A DNA stretch of 20,778 nucleotides. Origin: UBA1738 sp045580145 (GTDB lineage: Bacteria; Bacillota; Clostridia; UBA1381). A model generated the notes under the pieces. The model saw nothing but the letters and a program-made list of their open reading frames with translations. It was not told the origin of the DNA and did not search any database. Shown in pieces: positions 20,663 through 20,778 of the stretch; within the stretch, counting starts at the first letter, position 1; every line of letters begins with the position of its first letter. The stretch covers positions 1 through 20,778 of the forward strand of contig JAZNNI010000057.1 of assembly GCA_045580145.1 (NCBI GenBank). Reading direction: 5' to 3'. A program made the position numbers and the translations under genes.

Positions 20663-20673
20663 ATTCTTTGGTG
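20640..20673 (+). other. 9-bp hairpin spanning the rpsK stop codon
   Basis: CACCAAAGA (20640-20648) pairs perfectly with TCTTTGGTG (20665-20673); the 16-base loop contains the rpsK TAA. No T run follows, so it is not an intrinsic terminator. It lies 20 bases before the rpsD GGAGGTG. Confidence 0.65.
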
Positions 20674-20707
20674 CTTAAGGTTAAAAGTTAAACGGAGGTG
20701 TTTTTTA

Positions 20708-20778
20708 ATGGCAAGATATACAGATGCATCTTGTAGATTATGCCGTAGAGAAGGTTGTAAGCTTTTCTTAAAGGGAAC
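20708..20778 (+). CDS. rpsD: Small ribosomal subunit protein uS4 (cut by window edge)
   Basis: Only the first 23 codons are present: MARYTDASCRLCRREGCKLF then LKG. The start matches the zinc-type S4 N-terminus, with C9 and C12 in place; the remaining ligands would lie beyond the edge. An extra cysteine is at residue 17. GGAGGTG at 20694-20700 is 7 bases upstream. S4 commonly controls its own synthesis, so the hairpin just upstream deserves attention. rpoA and rplQ would be expected next. Confidence 0.93.
   Translation, partial: MARYTDASCRLCRREGCKLFLKG

Noticed and set aside
1..20778. Mobile element, CRISPR array, toxin-antitoxin or defence system
   Set aside because: No transposase, integrase, repeat-spacer pattern, tRNA attachment site or defence gene was found. 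Apart from the glycosyltransferase, gene content and order are standard for the region.

Overview
The window reads as a chromosomal segment of a Firmicute of class Clostridia. It has AT-rich intergenic DNA, AGA-dominated arginine codons, strong AGGAGG ribosome binding sites, a nadK-argR-recN cluster, zinc-type S14, and a small KOW protein between map and infA. I cannot place it below class from sequence alone. Most of the window is core housekeeping DNA; I do not see a phage, transposon, CRISPR array, tRNA or rRNA.

Left part (1-4513): a consensus promoter at 29-57 drives nadK, argR, recN and an RseC-family membrane protein, packed closely and ending in a 4-base overlap. A palindrome resembling an ArgR box lies just downstream of the -10, suggesting ArgR autoregulation. 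A lower-GC GT14-type glycosyltransferase follows, flanked by about 200 bases on each side; it looks like an accessory insertion. Next (4654-6298): a single 96-residue protein of unknown function with its own consensus promoter, a strong terminator shared with the convergent metK, and metK on the minus strand with its own promoter.

From 6460 to the right edge: the S10-spc-alpha ribosomal protein supercluster in the usual Firmicutes order, rpsJ-rplC-rplD-rplW-rplB-rpsS-rplV-rpsC-rplP-rpmC-rpsQ-rplN-rplX-rplE-rpsN-rpsH-rplF-rplR-rpsE-rpmD-rplO-secY-adk-map-KOW-infA-rpmJ-rpsM-rpsK-rpsD (cut). rpmD (57 aa), rpmJ (37 aa) and the truncated rpsD are easily missed because they are short. The cluster makes most early-binding ribosomal proteins, the SecY channel, adenylate kinase, methionine aminopeptidase and IF-1.

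The most interesting material is RNA-level. A leader of about 330 nt precedes rpsJ and contains a textbook intrinsic terminator (6674-6709) with competing pairings around it, which points to attenuation control of the whole operon. Several wider gaps in the operon (rpsJ/rplC, rpsS/rplV, rpsN/rpsH, rpsH/rplF, rpmJ/rpsM, rpsK/rpsD) hold clean hairpins in an otherwise tightly packed operon. The rpmJ/rpsM gap contains a large inverted repeat that starts at the rpmJ stop codon and carries a consensus promoter in its loop, presumably for the alpha operon.
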